Below are positions 1 to 9,002 of a DNA stretch of 60,124 bases, one piece after another. Position numbers and translations under genes: made by a program. Origin of the DNA: Micromonospora sp. ALFpr18c (GTDB taxonomy: Bacteria; Actinomycetota; Actinomycetes; Mycobacteriales; Micromonosporaceae). The DNA lies in assembly GCF_008868155.1 (NCBI RefSeq), contig NZ_WBKR01000013.1, forward strand, positions 1 through 60,124, read 5' to 3'. Position 1 is the stretch's first letter. Each line of letters begins with the position of its first letter. The notes under the pieces are model-generated. The model was not told where the DNA came from, searched no databases, and saw only the letters and a list, made by a program, of their open reading frames with translations.

Positions 1-2
1 CC

Positions 3-167
3 CCCGACCCCCGCCTCGACCTGGACACCGCCAGCATGGCGATCGTCAAGACCATCCGGGACGACTTCGCCGACACGAGTTCGACCTACCGGGTCGAACC
101 GAAGGAGTCCTTCCACGCGGTCGCCGACCACTACGCGCACCTCGGCTTCCAGGCGGCCCGCCGCTGA
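3..167 (+). CDS. C-terminal end of an unrecognised protein (partial)
   Basis: An open frame enters from the left edge and ends at a TGA at 165-167, giving the last 54 residues of a protein. The tail reads through MAIVKTIRDDF and ends in HLGFQAARR. I do not recognise the family. Codon use is typical of the window (G/C in third positions), which supports it being real. It is followed by 153 bp and then the molybdopterin oxidoreductase on the same strand, so the two could belong together. The sequence left of the window is needed to name it. Confidence 0.55.
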   Translation, partial: PDPRLDLDTASMAIVKTIRDDFADTSSTYRVEPKESFHAVADHYAHLGFQAARR

Positions 168-320
168 CCCTCCCGGCCGACCGGGACACCGTCCGGCCCG
201 ACAACCCACCGTCACCGCAGCCCGCGCGTCCGCGTCGGCACCCGGCCGGGGGACCTCGATGGTCCCCCGGCCGACCGGCGTCCCACCGTCGGCGCCGGGC
301 CCGACCCCTCAGGGAGCACC

Positions 321-2504
321 ATGCGAACCGCGCACCGGACCTGCCCGATCTGCGACGCCGTCTGCGGCCTGCGGCTTACCCTCGACGACCACGACCACGT
401 CACCGCCGTCCGGGGTGACCCCGACGACCCGTTCAGCGGCGGGTACGTCTGCCCGAAGGGTGCCAGCCTCGGCCGGCTCGACGAGGACCCGGACCGGCTG
501 CGCACGCCGATGGTGCGCGACGGGGACCAGTGGCGGGAGGTGACCTGGGAGGAGGCGTTCCGCCGGGTCGACGAGGGCCTGAGCGGGGTGATCGCCGAGC
601 ACGGCCGCGAGGCGCTCGCCGTGTACTTCGGCAACCCGACCTACCACACCATGGCGGGCTTCATGTACCGCGAGCCGCTGACCCAGGCGTTGGGCAGCCG
701 CAACATCTTCTCCGCCAGCACCATCGACCAGATTCCGAAGCACGTCTCGACCGGCTACATGTTCGGCGACCCCTTCGCCATCGCCGTGCCCGACGTGGAC
801 CGGACCGACCACCTGCTGATCATCGGGGCGAATCCGTTGGAGTCGCACGGTTCGCTCTGCGCCGCACCGGACTTCGCCGGCCGGTTGCGGGCGCTGCGGG
901 CACGGGGTGGCCGGGTCGTCGTGGTCGACCCGCGCCGGACCCGGACCGCGGCGTTCGCCGACGAGCACCTGCCGGTCCGACCCGGCACCGACGCGTTCCT
1001 GCTCCTCGGGATCGTCCACACGCTGTTCGCCGAAGGGCTGACCCGGGTCGACATCGAGGTGGAGGGGCTCGACGAGATGCGCGCGCTGGCCGCCGAGTTC
1101 AGCCCGGAGGCGGTCTCCCCGGTCTGCGGGGTCGGCGCCGCCGACGTCCGGCGGTTCGCCCGGGACCTGGCCGCGGCCCCCACCGCCGCCGTCTACACCA
1201 GGGTGGGTACGTCCACCGTGGAGTTCGGCACGGTGGCCCAGTGGTTGGTCGACGTGGTGAACATCCTGACCGGCAACTTCGACCGCCCCGGCGGGGTGAT
1301 GTTCACCCGGACGGCGGCGCTGGAGATCTTCCGCACCGGGCAGCCGTTCGCCACGGGCCGCTGGCACAGCCGGGTCCGCAAGCTGCCGGAGGTGCTCGGG
1401 GAGATCCCGGTGGCGACCCTCGCCGACGAGATCGACAGCCTGGGCGAGGGGCGGATCCGCGGGTTCGTCTGCATCGCCGGCAACCTGGTGCTCTCGGCGC
1501 CGAACGGGCCACGGCTCGACCGGTCGCTGCCCGACCTGGACTTCATGGTCGCGATCGACCCGTACCTCAACGAGACCACCCGGCACGCGGACGTCATCCT
1601 GCCGCCGCCGCGGATCCTCCAGATGCCGCACTACGACTTCCTGCTGCTGATCGTGACGGTCCGCAACTACACCCGGTTCTCGCCGCAGATCCTGCCGCTG
1701 GCACCGGGCCAGCCGTCCGAGGCCGAGATCATGGCCCGGCTGCTGCTGATCATCTCCGGTCAGGGCGCCGACGCCGACCCGGCGCTGGCCGACGAGGCGA
1801 TCCTCGACGCGGTGCTGCGCGGCGGCACCTCCGTACCGGGCTCACCGTTGGCCGGCGCGGACGTGGCGCAGCTGCGCGCCGAGCTGACCGGTGACAGCGG
1901 CCCGGAGTTGATGCTCGACGCGATGCTGCGGCTCGGCCCGTACGACCTGTCGCTGGAGAAGCTGCGGGCCAACCCGCACGGCATCGACCTGGGTCCGCTG
2001 GAGCCGCGCCTGCCGGAGCTGCTGCGCACCGCCTCGGGGCGGGTCGAGCTGGCCCCGCCGCAGCTGACGGCGGACGTGGCGCGCCTGCGGGCCCGCTTCG
2101 CCGGGCCGCAGCCGGAGTTCCTGCTCGTGGGCCGCCGTCAACTGCGCTCGAACAACAGCTGGCTGCACAACACCTCCACCCTGGTGGGCGGCAGCAACCG
2201 CTGCACCCTGCACGTCAACCCGGCCGACGTGGCCCGGCTCGGGCTCGACGGGCATGCCGTCGTCCGGTCCGCCGCCGGCGAGGTGGTCGTCGCGGTCGAG
2301 GCGAACGACACGGTCATGGCCGGCGTGGTGAGCCTGCCGCACGGCTGGGGGCACCGCCGGACCGGACAACGGCTGGCGGCCCTGGACCCCGGGGTGAACG
2401 CCAACGCGCTCACCGACGAGACGGTCGTGGACGTGCTGTCCGGCAACGCCGTGTTCAGCGGGGTGCCGGTGACCGTCGCGCCGGCGCTGGCGCCGGCCGA
2501 CTGA
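321..2504 (+). CDS. Molybdopterin-dependent oxidoreductase with N-terminal 4Fe-4S site
   Basis: This 727-residue protein belongs to the bis-MGD molybdopterin oxidoreductase family (formate dehydrogenase/nitrate reductase/polysulfide reductase catalytic subunits). Near the N-terminus it has the cysteine set CPICDAVCG followed by CPKG (about residue 50), the usual ligands of a 4Fe-4S cluster. The rest matches the Mo-cofactor fold, and the C-terminal part (about residues 600-720, with LHVNPADVARLGL) matches the molydopterin-dinucleotide-binding domain. There is no Tat signal, so it should be cytoplasmic. The ATG at 321 is preceded by CAGGGAGC. No electron-transfer subunit gene is adjacent, and the physiological substrate cannot be read from the sequence. 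A strong hairpin follows the stop. It lies at the edge of the enediyne cluster and may not belong to it. Confidence 0.9.
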   Translation: MRTAHRTCPICDAVCGLRLTLDDHDHVTAVRGDPDDPFSGGYVCPKGASLGRLDEDPDRLRTPMVRDGDQWREVTWEEAFRRVDEGLSGVIAEHGREALAVYFGNPTYHTMAGFMYREPLTQALGSRNIFSASTIDQIPKHVSTGYMFGDPFAIAVPDVDRTDHLLIIGANPLESHGSLCAAPDFAGRLRALRARGGRVVVVDPRRTRTAAFADEHLPVRPGTDAFLLLGIVHTLFAEGLTRVDIEVEGLDEMRALAAEFSPEAVSPVCGVGAADVRRFARDLAAAPTAAVYTRVGTSTVEFGTVAQWLVDVVNILTGNFDRPGGVMFTRTAALEIFRTGQPFATGRWHSRVRKLPEVLGEIPVATLADEIDSLGEGRIRGFVCIAGNLVLSAPNGPRLDRSLPDLDFMVAIDPYLNETTRHADVILPPPRILQMPHYDFLLLIVTVRNYTRFSPQILPLAPGQPSEAEIMARLLLIISGQGADADPALADEAILDAVLRGGTSVPGSPLAGADVAQLRAELTGDSGPELMLDAMLRLGPYDLSLEKLRANPHGIDLGPLEPRLPELLRTASGRVELAPPQLTADVARLRARFAGPQPEFLLVGRRQLRSNNSWLHNTSTLVGGSNRCTLHVNPADVARLGLDGHAVVRSAAGEVVVAVEANDTVMAGVVSLPHGWGHRRTGQRLAALDPGVNANALTDETVVDVLSGNAVFSGVPVTVAPALAPAD

Positions 2505-2517
2505 CCCGCACAGCGCG

Positions 2518-2545
2518 GCGCCCCCGCCCGATCCGGCGGGGGCGC
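2518..2545. terminator. Hairpin terminator after the molybdopterin gene
   Basis: An 11-bp perfect stem GCGCCCCCGCC / GGCGGGGGCGC with a 6-nt loop lies just after the stop at 2504 and before the convergent acyltransferase stop at 2629. It could serve both strands. It lacks a U tract, as is common in actinobacteria. Confidence 0.7.
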
Positions 2546-2628
2546 GTCGACGGGCGGATCCCCGGCGGGTTGGCGACGCTGCCACCCACCGGGGATCGTC
2601 CACCGGCCGGCCGGGGCCGGCGGCGGGG

Positions 2629-3813
2629 TCAACGGGGTACGGCCGGAGCACGCTCGCCGCGTCGGGGGTACGCCCAGAGCCGCATCGCGGGCCGTTCGAC
2701 GAGGGTGTAGAGCACCCAGGAGACGAGGATGCAGACCAGGTAGACGCCCACCAGGAACGCGATGCCGGTGACCGTGTCGAACTGGTACGGCTGATACGCC
2801 GCCCGCACGCCGAGCTGACCGTTCACCGCGGCGTGCAGCAGGAACAGGACGTGCACGTGGACCAGGAAGAAGGCGTAGGAGATCTCGCCGAGCCACACCA
2901 TCGGCCGGTTGTTCAGCAGTGATCCGCGCCCGGCCACGTCGCCCGCCGCGGCGGCGGTGATCAGCAGGGCCATCGGCACGAGCAGCACCGACTGGTAGCC
3001 GTCCATCAGGCTCAGCGGCACGGTCGCCGCGTAGACCACCACCAGCAGCAGCGCCGGCAGCAGGGGACGCAACCCGATCCAGCGACCCGAGATCAGGATC
3101 CGGGCCATCACCATGCCGACCAGGAACTCGAACAGTCGCGCCGGCGGGAAGAAGTAGACGAACCACTGTTCGGTCCAGCTCAGCGTGGTCGACATCGGGC
3201 TCAGCGGCGAGTCCGGCAGCGCCGCTCGGGCGATCACCGGCAGCAGCATCGCGCCGGCGGTGAACAGCCCGGCGGTGAGCCAGAGCCGCTGCGGCCGGAT
3301 CCGGTTCACCAGCGGCAGCAGTGCCGGGAAGAGCGCGTAGAACAGCAGCTCGACCGAGAGCGACCAGGTGACGCCGTTGACGGCGAACAGGTGGTAGTTC
3401 GGGTCCGGGAGGAAGCCCTGGATGAGCGGGAGGCTGGCCAGGGTCGGCCCGAGCATGACCGGCAGACCGGCGACCAGCATCAGCGCCAGCACGCCGAGAT
3501 AGACCACCACGTGATTGGGAAAGATCTTGAAGAAGCGTCGGCGGTAGAACGATCCGGTGGTGTCGGTCGACCGGGCCGACCAGGTGAGGACGAAACCACT
3601 GAGGACGAAGAAGAAGGCGACGCCGACCGAGCCGGTGTTGTGGGCGAGGATGCCGTACACCTCGTTGACGTCGTCGTTGCGGAACATCGGGTAGATCAGC
3701 CCGTGCCCGATGAACACCAGACTCGCGGCGATGATGCGCAGTGCGGTCAGGGATGGGAGTCTCGTCGGAACGGACTCCTTTGCCTGCGTCGCCGCCTCGT
3801 CTATCGCTGTCAT
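2629..3813 (-). CDS. Acyltransferase 3 family integral membrane protein
   Basis: This 394-residue protein has about ten hydrophobic segments and the hallmarks of the acyltransferase 3 (NodX/OafB/macrolide 3-O-acyltransferase) family: an early conserved His in VFIGHGLIYPM and the motif FFFVLSGFVLTWSAR. Members transfer acyl groups to hydroxyls of sugars, surface polymers or secondary metabolites at the membrane. The ATG at 3813 follows GGAAAGGA on the minus strand. It is divergent from the first P450 gene across a 280-bp promoter region that holds a copy of the shared 16-bp motif, so it may be co-regulated with the cluster. No sugar or free acyl acceptor is evident from neighbouring genes, so the substrate is unknown. 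A housekeeping role in cell-surface acylation is equally possible. Confidence 0.88.
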   Translation of the reverse strand: MTAIDEAATQAKESVPTRLPSLTALRIIAASLVFIGHGLIYPMFRNDDVNEVYGILAHNTGSVGVAFFFVLSGFVLTWSARSTDTTGSFYRRRFFKIFPNHVVVYLGVLALMLVAGLPVMLGPTLASLPLIQGFLPDPNYHLFAVNGVTWSLSVELLFYALFPALLPLVNRIRPQRLWLTAGLFTAGAMLLPVIARAALPDSPLSPMSTTLSWTEQWFVYFFPPARLFEFLVGMVMARILISGRWIGLRPLLPALLLVVVYAATVPLSLMDGYQSVLLVPMALLITAAAAGDVAGRGSLLNNRPMVWLGEISYAFFLVHVHVLFLLHAAVNGQLGVRAAYQPYQFDTVTGIAFLVGVYLVCILVSWVLYTLVERPAMRLWAYPRRGERAPAVPR

Positions 3814-3976
3814 ATTCGCGGCCGTCCTTTCCAGGCGCCAGGCTTGTCTACACGGCTAACGCGACTGGCATTTGCGTTGCCGGCAATCTAGCAACGTGGA
3901 TCCCTCGCCAGTTCTCTCGAATTGCGGAATTGCGGGTGGGTGCGGCCGGCCGGACCGGGCACCCGCACCGCCCATC

Positions 3977-3992
3977 GCAATCCGGAGGATGC
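3977..3992 (+). promoter_or_regulatory. Candidate cluster operator, copy 1 (GCAWTC-N5-GATGC)
   Basis: GCAATCCGGAGGATGC, one of four close matches to a 16-bp sequence found in cluster intergenic regions. It lies 101 bp before the P450 start at 4094 and between two divergent genes. The half-sites GCAWTC and GATGC form an imperfect inverted repeat, as expected for a dimeric regulator. Confidence 0.45.
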
Positions 3993-4017
3993 GCAGGCCA
4001 GCCGAGGGACGAGACGG

Positions 4018-4023
4018 TTGACA
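4018..4023 (+). promoter_or_regulatory. Possible -35 element (TTGACA)
   Basis: TTGACA within GTTGACAGC, 71 bp before the P450 start. The same 9-mer GTTGACAGC occurs at 10121-10129 before the FAD hydroxylase gene. No clear -10 was found at the right distance, so this is a weak call. Confidence 0.3.
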
Positions 4024-4093
4024 GCGTCGTGTCAGCAGCAGACCGCGCCGTCCGCGGGACGAGGAGTTCCGCCTTTCCTCACGAGGGGTGGCC

Positions 4094-5341
4094 ATGGCCG
4101 TGCCAACGAAGACCACATCGGAGCCGGGCTCGGCGGAGCTGCCGAGCTACCCGATTCCCCGGGAGTGCCCGTACCGGCCGTCGCCGGAGACCGCCCGGCT
4201 CCGTGAGCCTGGACCGATCTCGAAGGTCCGGCTGTACGACGGCAAGGTCGCCTGGTTCATCACCGGGCCGACCGAGGCCCGCGCCCTGCTCGCCGACCGC
4301 CGGGTCTGCAACCGCTCGGACTTCCCCAACTACCCGGTGATGGACGAACGCCACACCCGGATGCGGGCGACCCGCGAGATGGCCAAGGAGGAGGAGGGCG
4401 GCTTCGCCGGTGCCCTGTTCGGGGTGGACCCCCCGGAGCACACCCGGCAGCGGCAGATGCTCGTGCCACGGTTCACGGTGCGGCGGGTGGCGGTGCTCCG
4501 CCCCGAGATCGAGCGCATCGTCGAGGAGTGCCTGGACGCCCTCATCGACGAGGGATCGCCCGGCGACCTGGTGTCCACCTTCTCCACCCCGGTGCCGACC
4601 CGGGTGGTCTGCGCCTACCTCGGCGTGCCGTACGCCGACCGGGCCATCTTCGAGCCGCTGACCCGCGACCTGTTCGAGCCGGAACGGGCCGACGAGGCGA
4701 TGGAGTGGCTGACCGCGTACCTGACCGGCCTGGTCGAGGCGCGGCAGGCGCAACCGGCCACCGGCCTCATCGACGACCTCATCGCCGGGCAGGTCTCCCA
4801 GGGCACCCTGACCCCGAAGGAGCTGGTCTCCTTCGCGATGGCGATCCTGGTCGCCGGCACCATCACCACCTCGAGCATCATCGGGCTGGGCACCCTGGCC
4901 CTGTTGGAGAACCCGGACCAGTACCAGCGCCTGGTGGCCGACCCCGACCTGGTGCCCGGCGCCGTCGAGGAGATGCTGCGCCACATCTCGCTGGTCGAAC
5001 AGCTCGCCCGGGTGGCCGTGGAGGACATCGAGATCGGCGGACACGTGATCCGGGCCGGAGACGGCATTCTGGTCAGCTTCGCCGGCGCCAACCTCGACCC
5101 GACCGTCACCAGTCACCCGGACACCCTGGACGTCACCCGGCCGCCGTCCAACCACCTCGCCTTCAGCTACGGCATCCACCACTGCCTGGGGCACAACCTG
5201 GCCCGGCTGGAGCTGGACATCGCGTTCCGCGCCCTGGTGCGGCGGCTGCCCGACCTCCGGCTCGCGGTGCCGGCCGCGCAGATCCCCACCTTCCAGAGCG
5301 GGGACGTCCAGCGCCTGGCCTGCCTGCCCATCGTCTGGTGA
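4094..5341 (+). CDS. Cytochrome P450 (first of three)
   Basis: A bacterial soluble P450 of 415 residues, the usual length for class I CYPs. Visible landmarks are the K-helix ExxR as EEMLRH and the heme loop FSYGIHHCLGHNLA with the Cys thiolate ligand. In the I-helix the motif reads AGTITTS, so the acidic residue of the usual AG-x-[D/E]-T is replaced by Ile. This may change proton delivery or the reaction type. The ATG at 4094 is chosen over the in-frame GTG at 4088 because GAGGGG at 4083-4088 is correctly spaced only for the ATG. The second P450 follows after 73 bp and is probably co-transcribed. Likely role is oxidation of the enediyne core or side unit; the substrate is not determinable. 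No ferredoxin gene is nearby. Confidence 0.93.
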   Translation: MAVPTKTTSEPGSAELPSYPIPRECPYRPSPETARLREPGPISKVRLYDGKVAWFITGPTEARALLADRRVCNRSDFPNYPVMDERHTRMRATREMAKEEEGGFAGALFGVDPPEHTRQRQMLVPRFTVRRVAVLRPEIERIVEECLDALIDEGSPGDLVSTFSTPVPTRVVCAYLGVPYADRAIFEPLTRDLFEPERADEAMEWLTAYLTGLVEARQAQPATGLIDDLIAGQVSQGTLTPKELVSFAMAILVAGTITTSSIIGLGTLALLENPDQYQRLVADPDLVPGAVEEMLRHISLVEQLARVAVEDIEIGGHVIRAGDGILVSFAGANLDPTVTSHPDTLDVTRPPSNHLAFSYGIHHCLGHNLARLELDIAFRALVRRLPDLRLAVPAAQIPTFQSGDVQRLACLPIVW

Positions 5342-5414
5342 GCCGCCCTCCGACCGCCACACCGGGCGCCCCGCCCGACGACCTGCCCACCCGCCGCAGT
5401 CCACGAGGAGTCCG

Positions 5415-6635
5415 ATGCACAACCCAGACGGCGCGGTCGCGCTGAGCACCGAGGTGTTCGCCAACCCGTTGGCGCTGCTCACCGAGTTGGGCGAGCGACG
5501 CCCGGTTCACCGGGTGACCCTGCCGGACGGCATGCCCTCCGTCCTGGTCACCGGCAACCGCGAGGCGCGGGAGGCGTTGTCCGACCCCAGGTTGGTCCGC
5601 AGTGTCGAGGCCGCCGATCCGGAGCTGCACAAGTACCACCCGCTGGCCAGCGACGACTACCCGCTCTCCCGGCACATGCTCTTCGCGGACCCGCCGGACC
5701 ACGCGCGGCTGCGGCGGCTGGTGTCCAAGGCGTTCACCCGCCGCCGGGTCGAGCAGATGAAGCCACGGATCCAGGAGATCACCGACCGGCTGCTCGACGC
5801 CGTGCTCGCGCAGGGGCAGGCGGACCTCGTCCGGGACCTGGCGCTGCCACTGCCGATCGCGGTGATCAGCGAGATGCTCGGCGTCCCGTTCGAGGACCGC
5901 GCCGAGTTCGAGCACCATGCCGAGACCCTCACCGGGATCAACGCCTCCGCCAGCTTCGACTCCATCATCGCCGCCGGCACCTGGTTCGACCAGTACCTCG
6001 GCGACCTGGTCGAGCTACGCCGCCAGGATCCCCGCGACGACCTGATCTCCGCCATGATCGCCGCGCAGGAGAAGGACGACCGGCTCAGCGACCTGGAGCT
6101 GCGCTCCAACGCGCTGCTGCTGCTCAGCGCCGGCTTCGAGACAACCGTCAACCTGGTGGCCAACGGGCTGCTGGCGCTGCTGCGTCACCCCGACGCCGCC
6201 GAGCTGCTGCGGTCCACCCCGACGCTGATGCCGAACGCGGTCGACGAGCTGCTGCGCTACGACAGCCCGGTCTCCTGCGTGACCTACCACTTCGCCCGGG
6301 AGCCGCTGGAGATCGGCGGCTTCGAGATCCGTGCCGGCGAGCACGTGGTGATCGCCGCCGCGGTGGCGAACCACGACCCGTCGGTCTTCACCGACCCGGG
6401 CCGGCTCGACGTGCGCCGCGAGAACAAGGGGCAGATCCTCAGCTTCAGCCACGGCATCCACTTCTGCCTCGGGGCGCCGCTGGCCAAGCTGGAGGGCGAG
6501 GTGGCGTTCGAGACGGTCCTGCGCCGGTTGGAGGGCCTCGCGCTCGCCGTACCGGCCGACGACCTGACGTGGAAGGCGAGCTTCGTCCTGCACCGTCTGG
6601 AGCGGCTGCCGGTGACGTTCACGCCGCGCCCCTGA
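5415..6635 (+). CDS. Cytochrome P450 (second), CYP107-like
   Basis: A complete 406-residue P450. The I-helix motif is canonical (SAGFETTVN), the ExxR motif is DELLRYDSPV and the heme-binding loop is FSHGIHFCLGAPLAKLEG. Overall pattern is that of CYP107-type hydroxylases common in polyketide clusters. The ATG at 5415 follows GAGGAG with good spacing. It follows the first P450 on the same strand, so the pair likely forms one transcript. Its 3' end overlaps the convergent gene at 6619 by 17 bp, with no room for a terminator between them. One of the three window P450s is expected to fill the E7-type role of the enediyne cassette, but I cannot tell which. Confidence 0.94.
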   Translation: MHNPDGAVALSTEVFANPLALLTELGERRPVHRVTLPDGMPSVLVTGNREAREALSDPRLVRSVEAADPELHKYHPLASDDYPLSRHMLFADPPDHARLRRLVSKAFTRRRVEQMKPRIQEITDRLLDAVLAQGQADLVRDLALPLPIAVISEMLGVPFEDRAEFEHHAETLTGINASASFDSIIAAGTWFDQYLGDLVELRRQDPRDDLISAMIAAQEKDDRLSDLELRSNALLLLSAGFETTVNLVANGLLALLRHPDAAELLRSTPTLMPNAVDELLRYDSPVSCVTYHFAREPLEIGGFEIRAGEHVVIAAAVANHDPSVFTDPGRLDVRRENKGQILSFSHGIHFCLGAPLAKLEGEVAFETVLRRLEGLALAVPADDLTWKASFVLHRLERLPVTFTPRP

Positions 6636-7200
6636 GCGGGGCTCCTCGACGGCCGTCGTCGTGTCGGCCCAGGTACGCCAGGAGGCGGGCCTGCGCGTCG
6701 GCGTCGTCCGGGGGCGGGACCGCCGGCCCGAAACCGAACCGGACCTCCTCCTCGCCGACCAGCTCGATGGTGTGCCAGAGGTGATCCACGTCGGCCGGGT
6801 CGATGCGGGCCCGCCAGCCGAGGGCGCGAGCCAGGTCCCACTGGTGCACCACCAGTTCCATGCCGATCGCCCGGTCGACGACCTGCGTGTACGTCCAGTC
6901 GCCGAGCCGTCCGCCGACCCGTGCGCCGGCGACGTCGACGTCGGCGAGCGCGGCCTGGACCTGCTCCCGGATCGCGTGCCACGCCCCGGACGGGTCCTCG
7001 GCCAGCGACGGCACCGGCCGTGGTGTCACCCCGACCCGGCCGAAGTGGATGAGGTTCATCTCGGCGACGTGGGCCACCAGGTCCCGTACCGTCCAGTCCC
7101 CGCAGGGCGTCGGAGCGCCCCAGCCGGTGTCCGGCACCGTCGCGGCGGCGCGGGCGAAGGTCTCCACGCGCCGCACGTACCGGTCCGCGACCTCGTCCAT
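6619..7200 (-). CDS. TIGR03086-type DinB/mycothiol-fold metal-binding protein
   Basis: A 193-residue protein of the maleylpyruvate-isomerase/DinB superfamily. Signature segments are DWTVRDLVAHVAEMN near the N-terminus and MELVVHQWDLARALG near residue 120; their His and Asp residues bind a metal in the family. Relatives use mycothiol, or protect proteins or metabolites by thiol chemistry; the individual function is usually unknown. I chose the ATG at 7200 (MDEVADRYVRRVETF) because homology begins there. The longer frame to 7305 adds a Pro/Arg-rich tail without motif. A thiol-linked protective role would make sense in an enediyne producer, since thiols activate or quench these compounds, but that is inference. 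Confidence 0.75.
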   Translation of the reverse strand: MDEVADRYVRRVETFARAAATVPDTGWGAPTPCGDWTVRDLVAHVAEMNLIHFGRVGVTPRPVPSLAEDPSGAWHAIREQVQAALADVDVAGARVGGRLGDWTYTQVVDRAIGMELVVHQWDLARALGWRARIDPADVDHLWHTIELVGEEEVRFGFGPAVPPPDDADAQARLLAYLGRHDDGRRGAPLRGAA

Positions 7201-7301
7201 CCCGGCACTATAGGACGCGTCCGGTGTCGGGACGGTCCACACGCGCCGGTGCCCGGCATCGGCGGGGACAGCCGTTACCGGGCACCGGGGATCGGGATCG
7301 G

Positions 7302-8687
7302 TCAACTGGGGTTGACCTTGCCGGCCTTGACGTCCAGCCGGGACAGCACGTCCACGATCGCCGAGGACGCCCGCTTGGCCTGCTGGTCGTCGAGGACCAG
7401 CGGCGGGGAGAGCACCAGCGTCGGGCCGTAGTTGCGGGTGATGACCCGGTGGTTCTCGTAGAGCTCGTCGGCGACGGCGAGGGCGAGGTCCGGCGCGACC
7501 GGCTCCCGCGTCTCGGGGTTGCTGACCAGCTCGATGCCGACGGTGGCGCCCTCGACCCGGACCTCGCCGACGGCCGGCAGCGCCGCGGCCGGCGCCAGCC
7601 CTGCGCGCAGCCAGTCGCCGATCTCCAGGGACCGCTTCAGCAGCCCCTCGTTCTCCAGCAGGTCCAGGTTGGCCAGGGCGACCGCGCAGGCGGTCGGGTG
7701 ACCGGAGTAGGTGTGGCCGTGGAAGAAGCTGGCCTCCCCGGCGGCCATCACGTCGGCCACCCGGTCGCGCATCAGCACCGCGCCCAGCGGCAGGTAGCCG
7801 CTGGTCAGGCCCTTCGCGGTGACGATGATGTCGGCGTCCATGCCGCGCTCGGCGGAGTCGAACCAGGCGCCGGTACGCCCGAACGCCGTGATCACCTCGT
7901 CGGCGATCAGCAGGATGCCGTAGCCGGTGAGCAGCTCGCGCACCCGCGGCCAGTAGTCGGAGGGCGGCGCGATCACGCCGCCGCCGCCGAGGATCGACTC
8001 ACCGATCATCGCGGCGACGTTCTCCGGCCCCAGTCGCTCGATCGTCGCCTCCAGCTCCCGCAGGAGGAAGTCGGTCGGGTCCGCGCCGCCGTACATCTCG
8101 CTGTGGTACGGGTACGGCGGGGTGACCTTCTCCACGTGCGGCAGGTTCGGGCCGACGCCGACCTGCATGTCCGGGATGCCGGTCGCGGTGCCGCCGCCCA
8201 GCGTGGCGCCGTGGTACCCGAAGTGCCGGGCGATGATCCAGTTGCGCTCGGTCTGCCCGCGCCGGTGGTGGAACAGCCGGGCCAGCTTGATGGCGGTGTC
8301 CACACCCTCGGAGCCACCCGAGGTGTAGAAGACGCGGTTGACGTCGCCCGGCGCGAGGTTGGCCAGGCGCTGGGCGAGCAGCGCCGACTTGTCGTTGCCG
8401 AACTCGAAGAAGCTGGTGAAGTGGGCCAGCTCGGTGATCTGCGCGGCGGCCGCCTCGGCCAGCTCCCGGCGGCCGTGGCCGACCTGGGCGACCCAGATGC
8501 CGCCGCCGAGCATGTCGAGCAGCTCCCGCCCCTCGGCGTCCCAGACGGTGGAGCCGACGCCGCGCACGATCATGCGGCGGAACGGCCGCTGGTCGCGCTG
8601 GTGCGAGTGCAGGACGTAGCGCTTGTCCAACTCCCCCAGCTCGGCACCGGACACGGCGCGCCCGGCTCTGGACGTAGAAATCGTCAC
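7302..8687 (-). CDS. Class III PLP-dependent aminotransferase
   Basis: A 461-residue fold-type I aminotransferase of subgroup III. It shows the PLP lysine in [15 protein letters not shown], the cofactor-contacting Asp in [15 protein letters not shown], and the phosphate-binding [13 protein letters not shown]. The GTG start at 8687 is preceded by GAGGGAG at proper distance; the longer frame upstream has no homology. Family members act on omega-, beta- or gamma-amino groups rather than on sugar ketones. The beta-phenylalanine aminotransferases belong to this class, so a substrate in the beta-tyrosine branch is plausible. It is transcribed divergently from the lipoprotein gene, with a candidate operator between them. 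Confidence 0.88.
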   Translation of the reverse strand: MTISTSRAGRAVSGAELGELDKRYVLHSHQRDQRPFRRMIVRGVGSTVWDAEGRELLDMLGGGIWVAQVGHGRRELAEAAAAQITELAHFTSFFEFGNDKSALLAQRLANLAPGDVNRVFYTSGGSEGVDTAIKLARLFHHRRGQTERNWIIARHFGYHGATLGGGTATGIPDMQVGVGPNLPHVEKVTPPYPYHSEMYGGADPTDFLLRELEATIERLGPENVAAMIGESILGGGGVIAPPSDYWPRVRELLTGYGILLIADEVITAFGRTGAWFDSAERGMDADIIVTAKGLTSGYLPLGAVLMRDRVADVMAAGEASFFHGHTYSGHPTACAVALANLDLLENEGLLKRSLEIGDWLRAGLAPAAALPAVGEVRVEGATVGIELVSNPETREPVAPDLALAVADELYENHRVITRNYGPTLVLSPPLVLDDQQAKRASSAIVDVLSRLDVKAGKVNPS

Positions 8688-9002
8688 GTGACTACTCCCT
8701 CGTTGCAGACGATGCGGGCTTCCCGGAACGTGGTGGCGACGACCGCGCGGGCAGGGTCCACTGTGGGCGCTACCGCACCGGCCGGCCGGGCGGTGGACTC
8801 CCCGAAACAATGGCAGCCGGTCGGGGCCCGAACATCTTCCGGCGTGCGCAGCGCCGGTCACGGTCGCGGCGGCGACCGGGCCGGGGAAATAAGCATTCTG
8901 GAAGATGCAAGCCGGCGGGGCCGCTGATTACCGTACGCGTTCGAGATGACGGTGCCGACACAGAGCGGAATGGACACCGCATTTACCAGGATGGGGGGAA
9001 AG
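8688..9002. other. 315-bp divergent intergenic region
   Basis: Holds the promoters of the aminotransferase (minus) and the lipoprotein (plus). I see the shared 16-bp motif at 8893 and no coding frame with a plausible start. Other structure was not evident. Confidence 0.6.
8893..8908 (+). promoter_or_regulatory. Candidate cluster operator, copy 2
   Basis: GCATTCTGGAAGATGC, differing from copy 1 at three of sixteen positions, all inside or beside the spacer. It lies 94 bp before the chosen lipoprotein start and within the divergent promoter region of the aminotransferase. Confidence 0.45.
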
